A stretch of 64,000 nt of DNA from JBEKIK01 sp050013075 (GCA_050013075.1 JBEKFZ010000006.1:1-64000), one strand, 5' to 3'. Shown: positions 1-8,581, numbered from the stretch's first letter. The notes: generated by a model from the letters alone, not told the origin. Program-made: numbers and translations.

Positions 1-19
1 CTGCCGTCCACCACCCACT

Positions 20-70
20 TCTTTTTCGCTATTTCGGCTTTTCGTGATAAAAGTGGAAGATATTTCGACT
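20..70. repeat. 51-bp direct repeat, left copy flanking rhuM-like gene
   Basis: This stretch matches 1531-1581 at about 46 of 50 positions in the same orientation, so the two copies bracket the RhuM-family gene. Words such as TTTCGTGATAAAAG also resemble one arm of the long inverted repeats at 5781-5874 and 6383-6466. It may therefore be a half-copy of that family rather than an attachment site. Confidence 0.6.
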
Positions 71-95
71 TCTCTTATCGATCCACCTGCCATTT

Positions 96-1265
96 TCATC
101 CTTCACCCTCCGTGGGCTTTTTGCCGGATTTTTTCGTTCGGCGAGCGGACTTGGAATGCGCGTCAACGGCATCCGCCCTCACCCCCTGCCCCTCTCCCAA
201 AGGGAGAGGGGACGATTTTTTGGCGTCTTCTTGTTTCTGGTCGGTCAGCTTTTGTACGGCGCGGTCGAAATCGCTTGTCGGCTGCTCGGCTTCCAGTCGC
301 TGTCGCTGTTGTTCGTGCAAGGCGTATTGGGCGTAAGCGTGGTCCTCGGCCAGTTGGTGAGAAATGTTTCCCGCGTGCGCGAGTATCTCGCGGTCGCCAA
401 GCCGCAAAAAATCGTTCAGCTTGGCAATCCAATCGGTCATGTGCATGGGTCGATGGCCGCGGGCTTGGAGTTCGGCAAAGTCGAGATAGGCCGAAACAAT
501 CAGGTTCAATGTCTCGATTTCCTGTTGGGTCAGATAGTTTTTGGCGATGGCGACATCGGTTTTGCGGACGGGACCACCGGGGGCATTTTTCCAGGAGGTC
601 AGGCCCATGTGTGGTTTTGTCGCGTCGGCCCGTTGGCGGACAATCTCGGCGGCCGTATGGCCATGAGCGGCCCAGTGCATCTTGTTTTGAACGATCTGAA
701 AGAACTGCCGCGTAATTTCGGCGTTCGGATCGTAGTCGATGCTCGTAGAGTAAATGTCGGTGATTTTCTGATAAAACAGCCGCTCACTGGAGCGAATATC
801 TCGGATGCGGGCAAGCAGTTCGTCGAAATAGTCATCGCCAAGAGTTCGCCCGGCCTTGATGCGTTCGTCGTCAAGTGTAAAACCCTTCACCAGAAGTTCG
901 GCAAGCCGTGCGGTAGCCCATTGGCGGAAGGCGGTTCCGCGCGGCGACCGAACGCGATAGCCCACGGCTAGGATAGCATCCAGGTTGTAATGTTTAAGCG
1001 AACGACGAACACTGCGCACCCCCTCTTGGCGAACTTGTAAGTATTCCTTACAAGTTGCCGTTTCGTCCAACTCTCCCTCGTCGTAAATACTTTGCAGATG
1101 CAAGGTTATATTTTGCGGCGTGGTCTGGAACAGTTCCGCCATTGCGGCCTGCGTTAGCCAAACTGTTTGGCCATCCAAGCGGACCTGGAGGTTTGTGGCC
1201 CCATCGCGGTAGATGAGAATTTGGCCACCGGGAGGGAGCGGGGCGGGGAGACGTTCTTCATCCAT
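96..1265 (-). CDS. RhuM/DOC-like family protein (virulence protein RhuM)
   Basis: The 389-residue product matches the RhuM family, whose biochemical role is unknown; members often sit in accessory or defence-like loci. The N-terminal part (about residues 20-75) looks like a winged-helix segment (VWLTQAAMAELFQTTPQNI) and is followed by the typical VRRSLKHYNLDAILAVGYRV block. The start at 1265 is chosen because AAGGAG lies seven bases upstream; an upstream start would add 36 residues without such a site. The last ~45 residues include a segment (SSPLPLGEGQGVRA) encoded by a genomic palindromic repeat at 175-213, then a lysine-rich tail, so the C-terminus has been extended or replaced by repeat DNA. 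The gene stands alone between 51-bp direct repeats. Confidence 0.85.
   Translation of the reverse strand: MDEERLPAPLPPGGQILIYRDGATNLQVRLDGQTVWLTQAAMAELFQTTPQNITLHLQSIYDEGELDETATCKEYLQVRQEGVRSVRRSLKHYNLDAILAVGYRVRSPRGTAFRQWATARLAELLVKGFTLDDERIKAGRTLGDDYFDELLARIRDIRSSERLFYQKITDIYSTSIDYDPNAEITRQFFQIVQNKMHWAAHGHTAAEIVRQRADATKPHMGLTSWKNAPGGPVRKTDVAIAKNYLTQQEIETLNLIVSAYLDFAELQARGHRPMHMTDWIAKLNDFLRLGDREILAHAGNISHQLAEDHAYAQYALHEQQRQRLEAEQPTSDFDRAVQKLTDQKQEDAKKSSPLPLGEGQGVRADAVDAHSKSARRTKKSGKKPTEGEG
175..213. repeat. Palindromic repeat family E (inside rhuM-like gene)
   Basis: CCTCTCCC-AAA-GGGAGAGG hairpin with a CCCTCACCCCC flank. Related copies lie at 25411-25451, 28094-28165 (interrupted) and 55125-55175. 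Here the repeat is translated in frame on the minus strand. Confidence 0.85.
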
Positions 1266-1806
1266 GACGATTCTCCTTGATAAATACCTCGGGGTAGCTA
1301 CGAAACGCACTGGTGCCACTGCCGGCTTGTCCAGCAGTGTACTTCTGGCGATTTTACTCACCCAACTAACCACCGTCCACCACCCACCATATAGGCTTTA
1401 GACTGTAGACCGGAGGCTGTAGGTTAGTGGAATGTACTGAACCCCGAACACCTAAATCCCTAAAGTGGTTTTCATTTGCAGGTAGCGTGTATGAGCGCAC
1501 CTCAGCCGGCTAACGCCGGCCGCTCGCAACTCTTTTTCGCTCTTTCGGCATTTCGTGATAAAAGCGGAAGCTATTTCGACTGAAATTCAGTGGTCAGTGG
1601 TTAGTGGTCAGTGATTAGTATGGCAGGTCACGGCGGCCCGTGCATGACAGATTGTCTGAACCCTGAACCCTAAGAACATATCCTAAAAGTCATCCTGAGC
1701 GAAGCGAAGGATCTTGCTGTATGTGATATATTGCCAGTATTTCTCATCCTTCGCCCCCCAGATTCTTCGCTTCGCTCAGAATGACGCATCTGTTTTGGGA
1801 TAGGCT
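1266..1806. other. Repeat-filled spacer without a gene
   Basis: No credible coding region. It holds heptamer-like text (CCACC/GTTAGTGG tracts at about 1365-1390 and 1590-1620), a small GCCGGC-TAAC-GCCGGC hairpin at about 1503-1521, the right copy of the 51-bp direct repeat at 1531-1581, and a ~140-bp inverted-repeat element at 1671-1811. Confidence 0.7.
1531..1581. repeat. 51-bp direct repeat, right copy flanking rhuM-like gene
   Basis: Right-hand partner of 20-70, differing at about four positions. The ~1.46 kb between the copies contains the RhuM-family gene and its downstream spacer. Confidence 0.6.
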
Positions 1807-1811
1807 CTAAG
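1671..1811. repeat. ~140-bp hairpin element with terminal inverted repeats (family F)
   Basis: The ends are imperfect inverted copies of GAGCCTATCCCAAAAC, and each arm carries the motif CCTGAGCGAAGCGAAGGATC or its complement. A second copy is at 9857-9993. The right end overlaps the stop codon of the histidine kinase at 1807-1809, so the element supplies the end of that gene. Confidence 0.8.
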
Positions 1812-2553
1812 TGTTGTCGGCCGGCAGGCGGGCGGGGATGGGGAGTTTTATGGTGAATTGCGTGCCGCGGGAGGGTTCGCTTTGGAGGGTGATCCGGCCA
1901 CCGTGGGCTAGGATTACTTTTTTGGCGGTGGGCAGGCCCAGGCCGGAGCCGCCGCGCTTGGTGGAGAAGAAGGCGTCGAAGATCCGCGATTGGGTATCCG
2001 CGTCCATGCCGCAGCCGGTGTCGATCAGGTCCAGGGCCACGCCATCAGCCGTGCCGTAGGTGCGGATCACAAGCTGGCCGCCGCCGGGCATCGCCTGCTC
2101 GGCGTTGAGAATCAAATTCAAAAGCGCGCCGTGGAAGGCCTCGGGATCTAAAATCACGGTGGGCAGATCGCCGGAGAGGTAGTCGATCACTTCGATATTG
2201 GCTTTTTCGGCCTTGGGCCGGTAAAAATCCAACACGCGGCGGACCTGGGCGTTCAGATCGCAGGGTTCTTTGCGCAGGCGATGGGCCTTGGCAAAGCTCA
2301 AAAAATCGTCCAGCAGGTCATGCAGGCGCTGACATTCCTGCTGCACCAGTTCGATTTTTTTCATCGCCCGGCGGTCGCGGGGAGTATCGCCTTCGCGCAG
2401 GTCCTCGGATAGCAACTCCATGTTCAAGCGGATGGTGGAGAGCGGATTTTTGATCTCGTGGGCCAATCCGCCGGCCAGCCGGACGATCTGTGTATACTGA
2501 TCGACGAGTTTTTGGTTGAGTTCGTCGGCGGATTCGGCAGCGGAACGGGGCAT
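1807..2553 (-). CDS. Soluble two-component sensor histidine kinase
   Basis: A 248-residue kinase core. It has a HisKA dimerisation segment with phospho-acceptor His32 in LAGGLAHEIKNPLSTI, an N box (NLILNAEQAM), a G1 box (DTGCGMD) and a G2 box (GGSGLGLP), ending with the usual GTQFTIKLP strand. No membrane segment, PAS or HAMP domain is visible, so sensing must come from a partner or the ~25-residue N-terminus; NtrB/ZraS-type kinases are the closest class. The start at 2553 is preferred over 2661 because the extra 36 residues would be encoded by an AGGGGAT heptamer tract; no strong ribosome site was found for either. No response regulator gene lies nearby. The stop codon is in a family F repeat. 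Confidence 0.85.
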   Translation of the reverse strand: MPRSAAESADELNQKLVDQYTQIVRLAGGLAHEIKNPLSTIRLNMELLSEDLREGDTPRDRRAMKKIELVQQECQRLHDLLDDFLSFAKAHRLRKEPCDLNAQVRRVLDFYRPKAEKANIEVIDYLSGDLPTVILDPEAFHGALLNLILNAEQAMPGGGQLVIRTYGTADGVALDLIDTGCGMDADTQSRIFDAFFSTKRGGSGLGLPTAKKVILAHGGRITLQSEPSRGTQFTIKLPIPARLPADNT

Positions 2554-2561
2554 GGGGAGAG

Positions 2562-2602
2562 AGATTAGGGGATAGGGGATAGGGGATAGGGGATAGGGGT
2601 CG
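2562..2602. repeat. AGGGGAT heptamer tandem tract
   Basis: About five consecutive copies of the seven-base unit AGGGGAT directly upstream of the histidine kinase start. Seven is not a multiple of three, which argues against coding. Comparable seven-base tracts of other sequence occur across the window. Confidence 0.8.
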
Positions 2603-2629
2603 GAAATAGTAGATGGTCGATGGTATCGA

Positions 2630-2650
2630 TCGCGAAACCGCAAGCGGCTT
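2630..2650. repeat. Short palindrome, family B
   Basis: Copy of GCGAAACCGCAAGCGGTT with a slightly altered right arm. Other copies: 15133-15153, 32492-32512, 33757-33779, 47985-48132 (tandem), 56896-56920 and 63009-63030. Confidence 0.75.
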
Positions 2651-2730
2651 GCGTTGTTCATTCATCCTTCATACCTCATCCTTCTCTAATCTCCGGTCCC
2701 TAGTCCCTAAAGCGGCATAAAGCTACAACC

Positions 2731-2760
2731 AAACCCCCGGTGTGTTCACCGGGGGCTAAA
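2731..2760. repeat. Palindrome family C (CCCCGG...CCGGGGGCTAAA)
   Basis: Stem CCCCCGGTG/CACCGGGGG around TGTT, followed by CTAAA. The same architecture with different stem bases recurs at 13403-13430, 19168-19200, 19221-19253, 21149-21176, 24172-24201 and 56849-56879, always ending GGGGCTAAA or close to it. Confidence 0.75.
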
Positions 2761-2896
2761 TAAGTAGTATACAAACTAATGTACATGATGCGCGCAAAAC
2801 GCGGTCAAATCTCGACACAAAAACTCTTTCCTTTAGCGGTCAGTAAACTGACCACCCCACTCTATTATCTAATCTCTATCCTCTAATCCCCAATCC

Positions 2897-5047
2897 CTAA
2901 CTCCTTCCGCGGTTTCCGTCGCCGCCTTTGGGGTTTAGTTCGCGCATGGCCGCGCGGCGGCTGAGCTTCACGCGGTCTTGATCGTCGATGGAGATGACCT
3001 TGACTTGCATGGGATCGCCCACCTTGCAGACGTCGGCCACGCTGGAGACGTATTCATCGGCCAATTCGCTGATGTGGCAGAGGCCGTCCTTGCCGGGGAT
3101 GATTTCCACGAACGCGCCGAAATCCTTGACGCTGGTCACTCGGCCGTCGTAGATTTTGCCGATTTCGACTGAAGCCGTGAGGGCCTCGATGCGTTGCAGG
3201 GCATCCTTGGCGCCTTCCATCTTGTTGCAGGCCACGGTCACGGTGCCGTCGTCCTCGACTTCGATCACCGCGCCGGTGGCGTCCTGGATGGAGCGGATCA
3301 TCTTTCCGCCCGGCCCGATCAGAAGCCCGATCTTTTCCGGATCGATGCGGGTCCGCAGCAGGCGCGGGGCCCAGTGCGAAATTTCGGACCGCGGCCGGTT
3401 GATGATGGTCAGCATGGTGCGAAGGATTTCGATCCGCGCTTCGCGGGCCTGCACGAGGGTGTTTTTAACGATCTCTTCGTCGATACCCTTGATCTTCAGA
3501 TCGAGTTGGATGCCGGTGATGCCGTTTTGCGTGCCGGAGATTTTGAAATCCATGTCGCCGTAGTGATCTTCCTCGCCGAGGATATCGGTTAAGAGCACGT
3601 AGCGATCGGGCTCTTTGAGCAGTCCTATGGAAATGCCTGCCACCGGATTGCTGATGGGCACTCCGGCCGCCATCAAGGCCAGCGTGGCCGCGCAGACCGT
3701 GGCCATGGAACTGGATCCGTTCGATTCCAAAACGTCGGAAATAATGCGGATGGTGTAGGGGAAGGCGTTGGGGTCGGGCAGGACCGGCTTGATGCTCCGC
3801 TCGGCCAATGCGCCGTGTCCGATTTCGCGCCGTCCCGGGCCGCGAATAGGCCGGCACTCACCCACCGAATAGGGCGGAAAATAATAGTGCAGCATGAACT
3901 TCTGCGTATACTCTTCCAACAAGCCGTCCACGCGCTGCTCGTCCCGGCCGGTGCCGAGGGTGACGGTGGCCAGGGCTTGGGTTTCGCCGCGCTGGAACAG
4001 CGCGGAACCGTGGACCCGCGGCAGCAAATCGACCTGGCAGGTAATAAGGCGGAGTTTTTTATAGTCGCGTCCGTCGGCCCGGGTGCCGGAAAGGATCAAA
4101 TCGCGGACCACGCGTTGCTCCAAAGCGTCCCAGGCGTTTTTGAAAGCCTCGGGCGTGATTGCGCCTTTGGCCGCCGGGGAGAAGACCGCTTCGGCGACAT
4201 GGACTTCAATGTCGGGAATCATCTCGGCGGCGACTTTCTGTTTAAGCGCGGTGCAGGCGTCGGCCCGGGCCTGCTTGCCCTCGGTTTGTTTGGCCGCGCG
4301 CAGGGCGTCGTAACAACGTTCCTTGAGCTTATCGATCAAGGCGTTAGGCTCGGGTGCGGGGTACTGGGTCTTGGGTTTGCCGGCCTTGGCGATCAGTTCT
4401 TCCTGCATTTCGCAAATCTGCCGGATGTACTGGTGTGCGGCCAGAATGCACTCGGCCATTTTATCTTCGGGCATTTCGCTGGCGAAACCCTCGATCATTA
4501 AAATCGAATCCTTGTTGCCGGAAACGATTAGATCCAGATCGCTCCGTTCCAGTTCGTTGTGGGTGGGGAAGGGGATGATTTCGCCGTCGATAAAGCCCAG
4601 GCGTATCGATCCGATCGGTCCCTGGAAGGGCAGCGGAGAAACGCAAAGCGAGGCCGAGGCCCCGTTCATGGCCAGCACGTCCGGATCGTTCTGCCGGTCG
4701 CTGGCCAGGACGGTGGATAAGACTTGCACTTCGTCCATATACCATTCGGGAAACAAGGGCCGGATGGGCCGGTCCATGAGCCGGGAGGTCAGGGTTTCCT
4801 TGGTGGTGGGGCGTCCTTCGCGTTTGAGGAATCCGCCGGGGAATTTTCCGGCCGCGGCTACCCGCTCGCGATAATCGCAGGTTAAGGGGAAGAAATCGCC
4901 GGGCCGAGGCGCCCCCGAAGCGGACGCGGTCAAGACGACCGTTTCGCCGTATTGGACTAGACAACTGCCGGCGGCTTGTTTAGCGAGTTCGCCGGTTTCG
5001 ATGGATAGAGTCGATGCTCCGATTTGACGTTCAATTCTGACTTTCAA
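2897..5047 (-). CDS. pnp: Polyribonucleotide nucleotidyltransferase (PNPase)
   Basis: A full-length 716-residue PNPase, the phosphorolytic 3'-5' exoribonuclease of the RNA degradosome. Domain order is RNase PH core 1, the alpha-helical linker, RNase PH core 2 (ILGEEDHYGDMDFK active-site region), a KH domain (about 555-615, LLIGPGGKMIRSI) and an S1 domain (about 625-695, GRVTSVKDFGAFVEIIPGKD). The start codon appears to be TTG at 5047, preceded by GTGGGAAC; a nearby ATG is out of frame. It lies 167 bp downstream of rpsO on the same strand, the classical rpsO-pnp pairing, so cotranscription is likely. The intervening spacer has a CTCGCCCGGCGAG hairpin that could attenuate or be a processing site; that is inference. 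Confidence 0.97.
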   Translation of the reverse strand: MKVRIERQIGASTLSIETGELAKQAAGSCLVQYGETVVLTASASGAPRPGDFFPLTCDYRERVAAAGKFPGGFLKREGRPTTKETLTSRLMDRPIRPLFPEWYMDEVQVLSTVLASDRQNDPDVLAMNGASASLCVSPLPFQGPIGSIRLGFIDGEIIPFPTHNELERSDLDLIVSGNKDSILMIEGFASEMPEDKMAECILAAHQYIRQICEMQEELIAKAGKPKTQYPAPEPNALIDKLKERCYDALRAAKQTEGKQARADACTALKQKVAAEMIPDIEVHVAEAVFSPAAKGAITPEAFKNAWDALEQRVVRDLILSGTRADGRDYKKLRLITCQVDLLPRVHGSALFQRGETQALATVTLGTGRDEQRVDGLLEEYTQKFMLHYYFPPYSVGECRPIRGPGRREIGHGALAERSIKPVLPDPNAFPYTIRIISDVLESNGSSSMATVCAATLALMAAGVPISNPVAGISIGLLKEPDRYVLLTDILGEEDHYGDMDFKISGTQNGITGIQLDLKIKGIDEEIVKNTLVQAREARIEILRTMLTIINRPRSEISHWAPRLLRTRIDPEKIGLLIGPGGKMIRSIQDATGAVIEVEDDGTVTVACNKMEGAKDALQRIEALTASVEIGKIYDGRVTSVKDFGAFVEIIPGKDGLCHISELADEYVSSVADVCKVGDPMQVKVISIDDQDRVKLSRRAAMRELNPKGGDGNRGRS

Positions 5048-5214
5048 TGTTAGTTCCCACTTTCATCTGGTTGCGAGATTTGCACAACGTGCAAGGGGGA
5101 GAAAGCCGACCGGACAAAGGCCGCCCAGCGCACGCGCCGCACGAAAGCCCTGGTATCGACGACGCGCCTCGCCGGGCGAGTCGGCCTGAATAAAGGGCGA
5201 TAAGCTCCCGATAG

Positions 5215-5484
5215 CTATTTGCGGATGTCGAGATGCCGAATAATGTCGAGGTAACGCTGCGGATCCACCATTTTGAGATAATCCAACAGCCGCCGCCGCC
5301 TAGAGACCATCATCAGCAAACCCCGCCGGCAGGCATGGTCCCGCTTGTGCGTGCGCAGATGCTCGGTCAAGGCGTTGATCCGCGATGTTAGAAGGGCGAC
5401 TTGGACTTCGGGCGATCCGGTATCCGCCGGGGCGCGCCGATACTGCCCAATCAGTTCTTGCTTCCGCTCTTTTGTAACGCTCAT
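5215..5484 (-). CDS. rpsO: 30S ribosomal protein S15
   Basis: An 89-residue S15, normal length for the family. It binds the central domain of 16S rRNA early in small-subunit assembly. The diagnostic LRTHKRDHACRRGLLMMVSRRRRLLDYL segment is intact apart from a Cys-Arg-Arg variant where many bacteria have H/SRRGL. It is the first gene of the probable rpsO-pnp operon and is preceded by a ~400-bp spacer where its promoter must lie. Confidence 0.97.
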   Translation of the reverse strand: MSVTKERKQELIGQYRRAPADTGSPEVQVALLTSRINALTEHLRTHKRDHACRRGLLMMVSRRRRLLDYLKMVDPQRYLDIIRHLDIRK

Positions 5485-5883
5485 CTGCTACCACGACCGC
5501 TTCGACCCGATTGGCTCGGGATGCTTTCCTACGAAGCGCGATCCTCCCACTTTCTTGCGAAATCTCTTCCTACTTGTTTGTAATAACTACTAAACCAACC
5601 AGTTTACCTGATATCGAGTTCTATGCAACGGGGAACAAGTTGGATATTTGTAAAAAAAACAGAAAAGATCATTGCCCCACACTTGCGGGTGGTAGGGATA
5701 GGCGGTTTACGTTAATTTGGGTATTTTTTACTTTAAACTGGTTTGATTCCATAAGTTCAAATTACAAAACACTATAAATCATCACGAAAATCAGAAAGGG
5801 CGAAAACGCAAAAACTTTTAGTTTTTGCATTTTATGTTTTCGTTATTTAGCGGTTTCGCGGTGAAAATGGTGATATTAGTTTT
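5485..5883. other. Spacer between divergent rpsO and lipoprotein gene
   Basis: AT-rich and without a credible coding region. It should contain the rpsO promoter (leftward) and that of the lipoprotein gene (rightward), but no convincing -35/-10 pair was picked out. Its right end is a ~94-bp imperfect inverted repeat. Confidence 0.5.
5781..5874. repeat. Inverted repeat family I (CACGAAAA...), left copy
   Basis: Arms ATCACGAAAATCAGAAAGG and a degenerate complement ending GTGAAAATGGTGAT enclose a GCAAAAAC-TTTTA-GTTTTTGC hairpin. A related inverted repeat is at 6383-6466, so the two flank the small lipoprotein gene. Confidence 0.6.
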
Positions 5884-6261
5884 ATGAAAAGAACCGCGCT
5901 TGCTTTTATCGTCTCGATGCTGCTGCTGCCTGCCTGCCGGCAGCGCGGGCCGGAACTTGGCGCGGTCCAAGGCACTGTCAGCCTAGACGGCCGGCCGCTG
6001 GCAGGGGCTATAGTGATTTTTGAGCCTAAAGCCGGCGGACATGCATCTCGGGCCGTCACCGACGCCTCGGGCTGGTATCAACTCGTTTACCTCCGCGACA
6101 CTAACGGCGCACTGGTCGGATCGCATATAGTAAAAATCTTCACCGCCTCAGAAGACAATCCAAAAGAACGCATCCCCGCCCGCTATAACAAGCAATCCAC
6201 CCTAACCGCCGACGTGGCTTCAGGGGCCAACGAGTACAATTTCAGTTTGAGTTCCAGATAA
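5884..6261 (+). CDS. Small lipoprotein with carboxypeptidase-regulatory-like fold
   Basis: A 125-residue protein with a short signal peptide ending in a lipobox (LLPAC, Cys18). The mature part reads GAVQGTVSLDGRPLAGAIVIFEP and then SRAVTDASGWYQL, the pattern of the carboxypeptidase-regulatory-like beta-sandwich domain that is abundant in planctomycete surface lipoproteins. The family is usually structural or carbohydrate/protein binding; no catalytic residues are expected. It is a single-gene unit with no clear Shine-Dalgarno site, bracketed by two copies of a CACGAAAA inverted repeat. Specific function is unknown. Confidence 0.8.
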   Translation: MKRTALAFIVSMLLLPACRQRGPELGAVQGTVSLDGRPLAGAIVIFEPKAGGHASRAVTDASGWYQLVYLRDTNGALVGSHIVKIFTASEDNPKERIPARYNKQSTLTADVASGANEYNFSLSSR

Positions 6262-6382
6262 TCCGACCACAATTATTACTTGTTTACACCAAGTTGTGTT
6301 GAAAGATAGAATTAAATAAAGCGAGACTATTCAACGGATTGCAGTAAAACGATAATGACGCCGTGTAAAACGATCTTTTTTA

Positions 6383-6466
6383 CCACGAAAACGCGAAAGA
6401 ACGAAATTACGAAATATACACACACATATATTTTTTCGTTTTTTTGTGCTTTCGCGTTTTTGTGAT
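6383..6466. repeat. Inverted repeat family I, right copy
   Basis: Arms CACGAAAACGCGAAAG and CTTTCGCGTTTTTGTG enclose an AT-rich centre with nested TACGAAATA/TATTTTTTCG complementarity. It lies between the lipoprotein gene and the end of gatA and could form a long hairpin in transcripts from either side. Confidence 0.7.
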
Positions 6467-6534
6467 AAATTGTGGAGAGGCTTTTATGTTAAAAAAGATC
6501 AATTGGCAACTGTATGACGAATTTGAAAGCCGTC

Positions 6535-8073
6535 CTACAACGTCGGTTTTCGCGTGTGCCAGTCGGTGGCTTGCTGGAACATGTGTGCGCCGCGCAGTAG
6601 GCGATCCTCTTCGAACGTCGGGGCTTGAAGTTGCAGGCCGATGGGCAGGCCGGCGGAAGAGAAGCCGGCGGGAATTGAAATTCCGGGCAGGCCGGCCAGG
6701 TTCGTGCTGACCGTGTATAGATCGAAAAGATACATGGCCAGCGGATCGTCGACTTTTTCGCCGAGCTTGAAGGCCGGGGTGGGCGTGACCGGCCCGGCGA
6801 TGAGATCGACTTCCTCGAAGGCTTTATCAAAATCCTGGCGGATCAATCGCCGCACTTTCAGGGCCTTTTTGTAATACGCGTCGTAATAACCGGCGCTCAG
6901 GGCGTAGGTGCCCAGCATGATGCGGCGCTTTACCTCCGGCCCAAAACCTTCGGACCGGCTGCGGCGGTACATGCGTATCAGCGCGTTATCGAGTTTCTCG
7001 GCCGCCGCCGTATCGCCGGCCTTTTGCAACCGGCGGCGCTGGGCATCCAACTCGGCGACCATTTCCTTTTCGTTTGTGCGATGGCCGTAGTGCACGCCGT
7101 CGTAGCGGGCCAAATTGCTCGACGCTTCGCAAGGGGCGATGATATAGTACGTGGCCACGGCGTATTTACCATGCGGCAGCGAAACCTGCTTGACCGTCGC
7201 CCCGAGCGACTGGTACACGCGGACCGCCTCGCGCACGGCTGCCTCGACCTCGGAGTGGAGTCCTTCGCCAAAGTGCTCGCGGACCAGTCCGATGCGGAGG
7301 TTTTCCAGCGGTTTGCCGATGGTTTGGGTGTACGGCGGCACTGGCACGTCGATGGAAGTGGAATCCAGGGGGTCATGCCCGGCGAGGATTTCCAAAAGCA
7401 ACGCCATATCCTCGGCCGTTCGGCCCAGGGGGCCGATCTGGTCCAGACTGCTGGCAAAGGCCACCAACCCGTAGCGGCTGACGCGGCCGTAAGTGGGTTT
7501 CATGCCGCTAATGCCGCACAGGCCGGCCGGACAGCGGATTGAGCCGCCGGTATCGCTGCCGACCGCCAGGGGTGCCATTTGCGCGGCCACTGAGGCGGCA
7601 GACCCGCCGCTGGATCCGCCGGGAATGCGGGAAAGATCCCAGGGATTATGGGTGGGAAAGAAGCCCGAGTTCTCGGTTGACCCGCCCATGGCGAACTCGT
7701 CCATGTTGGTCTTGCCGATCAATACGGCGTCGGCCGTTTTTAACTTGGCGATGACCGTGGCGTCGTACGGGGGTTTAAAATTCTCCAAGATTCGCGATGC
7801 GCAGGTCGTTGTCTCGCCTTTTGTGCAGAGCAAATCCTTGATGGCCACGGGCAAACCTTGCAGTCGTCCGATCGGCTTGCCGGAGCGGCGCCGGGAGTCG
7901 ATCTCCTCGGCCCGGGCGAGCGCGGCGGGCGGATCGACCCTTAAAAAAGCCTTCACTTTGCCGTCGCACTGGTTGATGCGATCGAGATATGCCCGGGTGA
8001 GTTCGAGCGAGGTGACCTCGCCGCTCTGAAGTCGGCCCAAGAGTTCCGTGGCTGTTTGGTCGATTAGCGCCAT
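6535..8073 (-). CDS. gatA: Asp-tRNA(Asn)/Glu-tRNA(Gln) amidotransferase subunit A
   Basis: A 512-residue amidase-signature enzyme that releases ammonia from glutamine for transamidation of Glu-tRNA(Gln) or Asp-tRNA(Asn). The catalytic Ser-cis-Ser-Lys triad is intact at canonical numbering: Lys79 (GLPVAIKD), Ser154 (PGGSSGGSAAS) and nucleophile Ser178 (GSDTGGSIRCPAG). It lies downstream of gatC on the same strand, separated by 137 bp that hold two nested palindromes. gatB is not in the window. The C-terminus is a little longer than typical (~485 residues). Confidence 0.97.
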   Translation of the reverse strand: MALIDQTATELLGRLQSGEVTSLELTRAYLDRINQCDGKVKAFLRVDPPAALARAEEIDSRRRSGKPIGRLQGLPVAIKDLLCTKGETTTCASRILENFKPPYDATVIAKLKTADAVLIGKTNMDEFAMGGSTENSGFFPTHNPWDLSRIPGGSSGGSAASVAAQMAPLAVGSDTGGSIRCPAGLCGISGMKPTYGRVSRYGLVAFASSLDQIGPLGRTAEDMALLLEILAGHDPLDSTSIDVPVPPYTQTIGKPLENLRIGLVREHFGEGLHSEVEAAVREAVRVYQSLGATVKQVSLPHGKYAVATYYIIAPCEASSNLARYDGVHYGHRTNEKEMVAELDAQRRRLQKAGDTAAAEKLDNALIRMYRRSRSEGFGPEVKRRIMLGTYALSAGYYDAYYKKALKVRRLIRQDFDKAFEEVDLIAGPVTPTPAFKLGEKVDDPLAMYLFDLYTVSTNLAGLPGISIPAGFSSAGLPIGLQLQAPTFEEDRLLRGAHMFQQATDWHTRKPTL

Positions 8074-8087
8074 AGGATTTCCAACTT

Positions 8088-8186
8088 AATTACTCGTTCC
8101 AAGGCTCTGCCTTGGAACGGACTTCCGCCGAGCTTCACCGAGGGGAAACCTCAGCGACAATGTGTTCCCAGGCGGAGCCTGGGAAC
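8088..8186. repeat. Paired palindromes (family G) between gatC and gatA
   Basis: Two hairpins, GTTCCAAGGC-TCT-GCCTTGGAAC and GTTCCCAGGC-GGA-GCCTGGGAAC, separated by ~45 bp. A third related hairpin, GTTCCCACGC-AGA-GCGTGGGAAC, is at 47955-47980. They occupy nearly the whole gatC-gatA spacer and would form stem-loops in the operon mRNA. Confidence 0.8.
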
Positions 8187-8210
8187 AAGAAACGGTAAAC
8201 CGTAAACTTT

Positions 8211-8504
8211 TCACACTTCGCCCAACACGGCTGGCACCAGGTAGCACTCGGCGTCGCGGTGCGGTGCGTTGGCCAGGGCGTCTTCCCGGTCCAAACCGGG
8301 CCGAGCCTTATCGTCGCGGAACACGTTGGCCACGTCCAGGGCATGGGCCATCGGCTCGACGCGTTCGGTGTCCACTTCGCCGAGTAAATCCATGTAAGCG
8401 AGAATATCACCAAGCTGGTGGGTCATGGTGTCGAGTTCTGCTTCGGTAAGCAGCAACCGACCCAGCAAAGAAACTTTTTCGACTTCTTGGCGAGAAATAG
8501 CCAT
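8211..8504 (-). CDS. gatC: Asp-tRNA(Asn)/Glu-tRNA(Gln) amidotransferase subunit C
   Basis: A 97-residue GatC, the small clamp subunit that stabilises GatA on GatB. The family pattern is clear: an N-terminal helix (VEKVSLLGRLLLTEAEL), the DILAYMDLLGEVDTERVEPM core and the C-terminal RPGLDREDALANAP and DAECYLVPAVL segments that wrap GatA. It precedes gatA, suggesting one transcript. Confidence 0.95.
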   Translation of the reverse strand: MAISRQEVEKVSLLGRLLLTEAELDTMTHQLGDILAYMDLLGEVDTERVEPMAHALDVANVFRDDKARPGLDREDALANAPHRDAECYLVPAVLGEV

Positions 8505-8533
8505 GGATAGGGGGCAGAGGTCAGGGGTCAGGG

Positions 8534-8581
8534 TATTTGTTCAATTTGCAATTTGCAATTTTCAATTTGCAATCAATTTGC
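8534..8581. repeat. CAATTTG heptamer-like tract
   Basis: Consecutive copies of TTGCAATTTGCAAT-type units between rpmB and gatC. Similar tracts lie at 13478-13523 and 27684-27726. Confidence 0.65.

Noticed and set aside
44..971. Plus-strand reading frames opposite the RhuM-like gene (44-715 and 156-971)
   Set aside because: They are antisense to a well-supported gene with a ribosome site, and their sequences are low-complexity Arg/Gly/Pro text.
6444..6710. Plus-strand frame of 88 codons overlapping the gatA end
   Set aside because: Antisense to the conserved GatA C-terminus and Arg-rich; no ribosome site.
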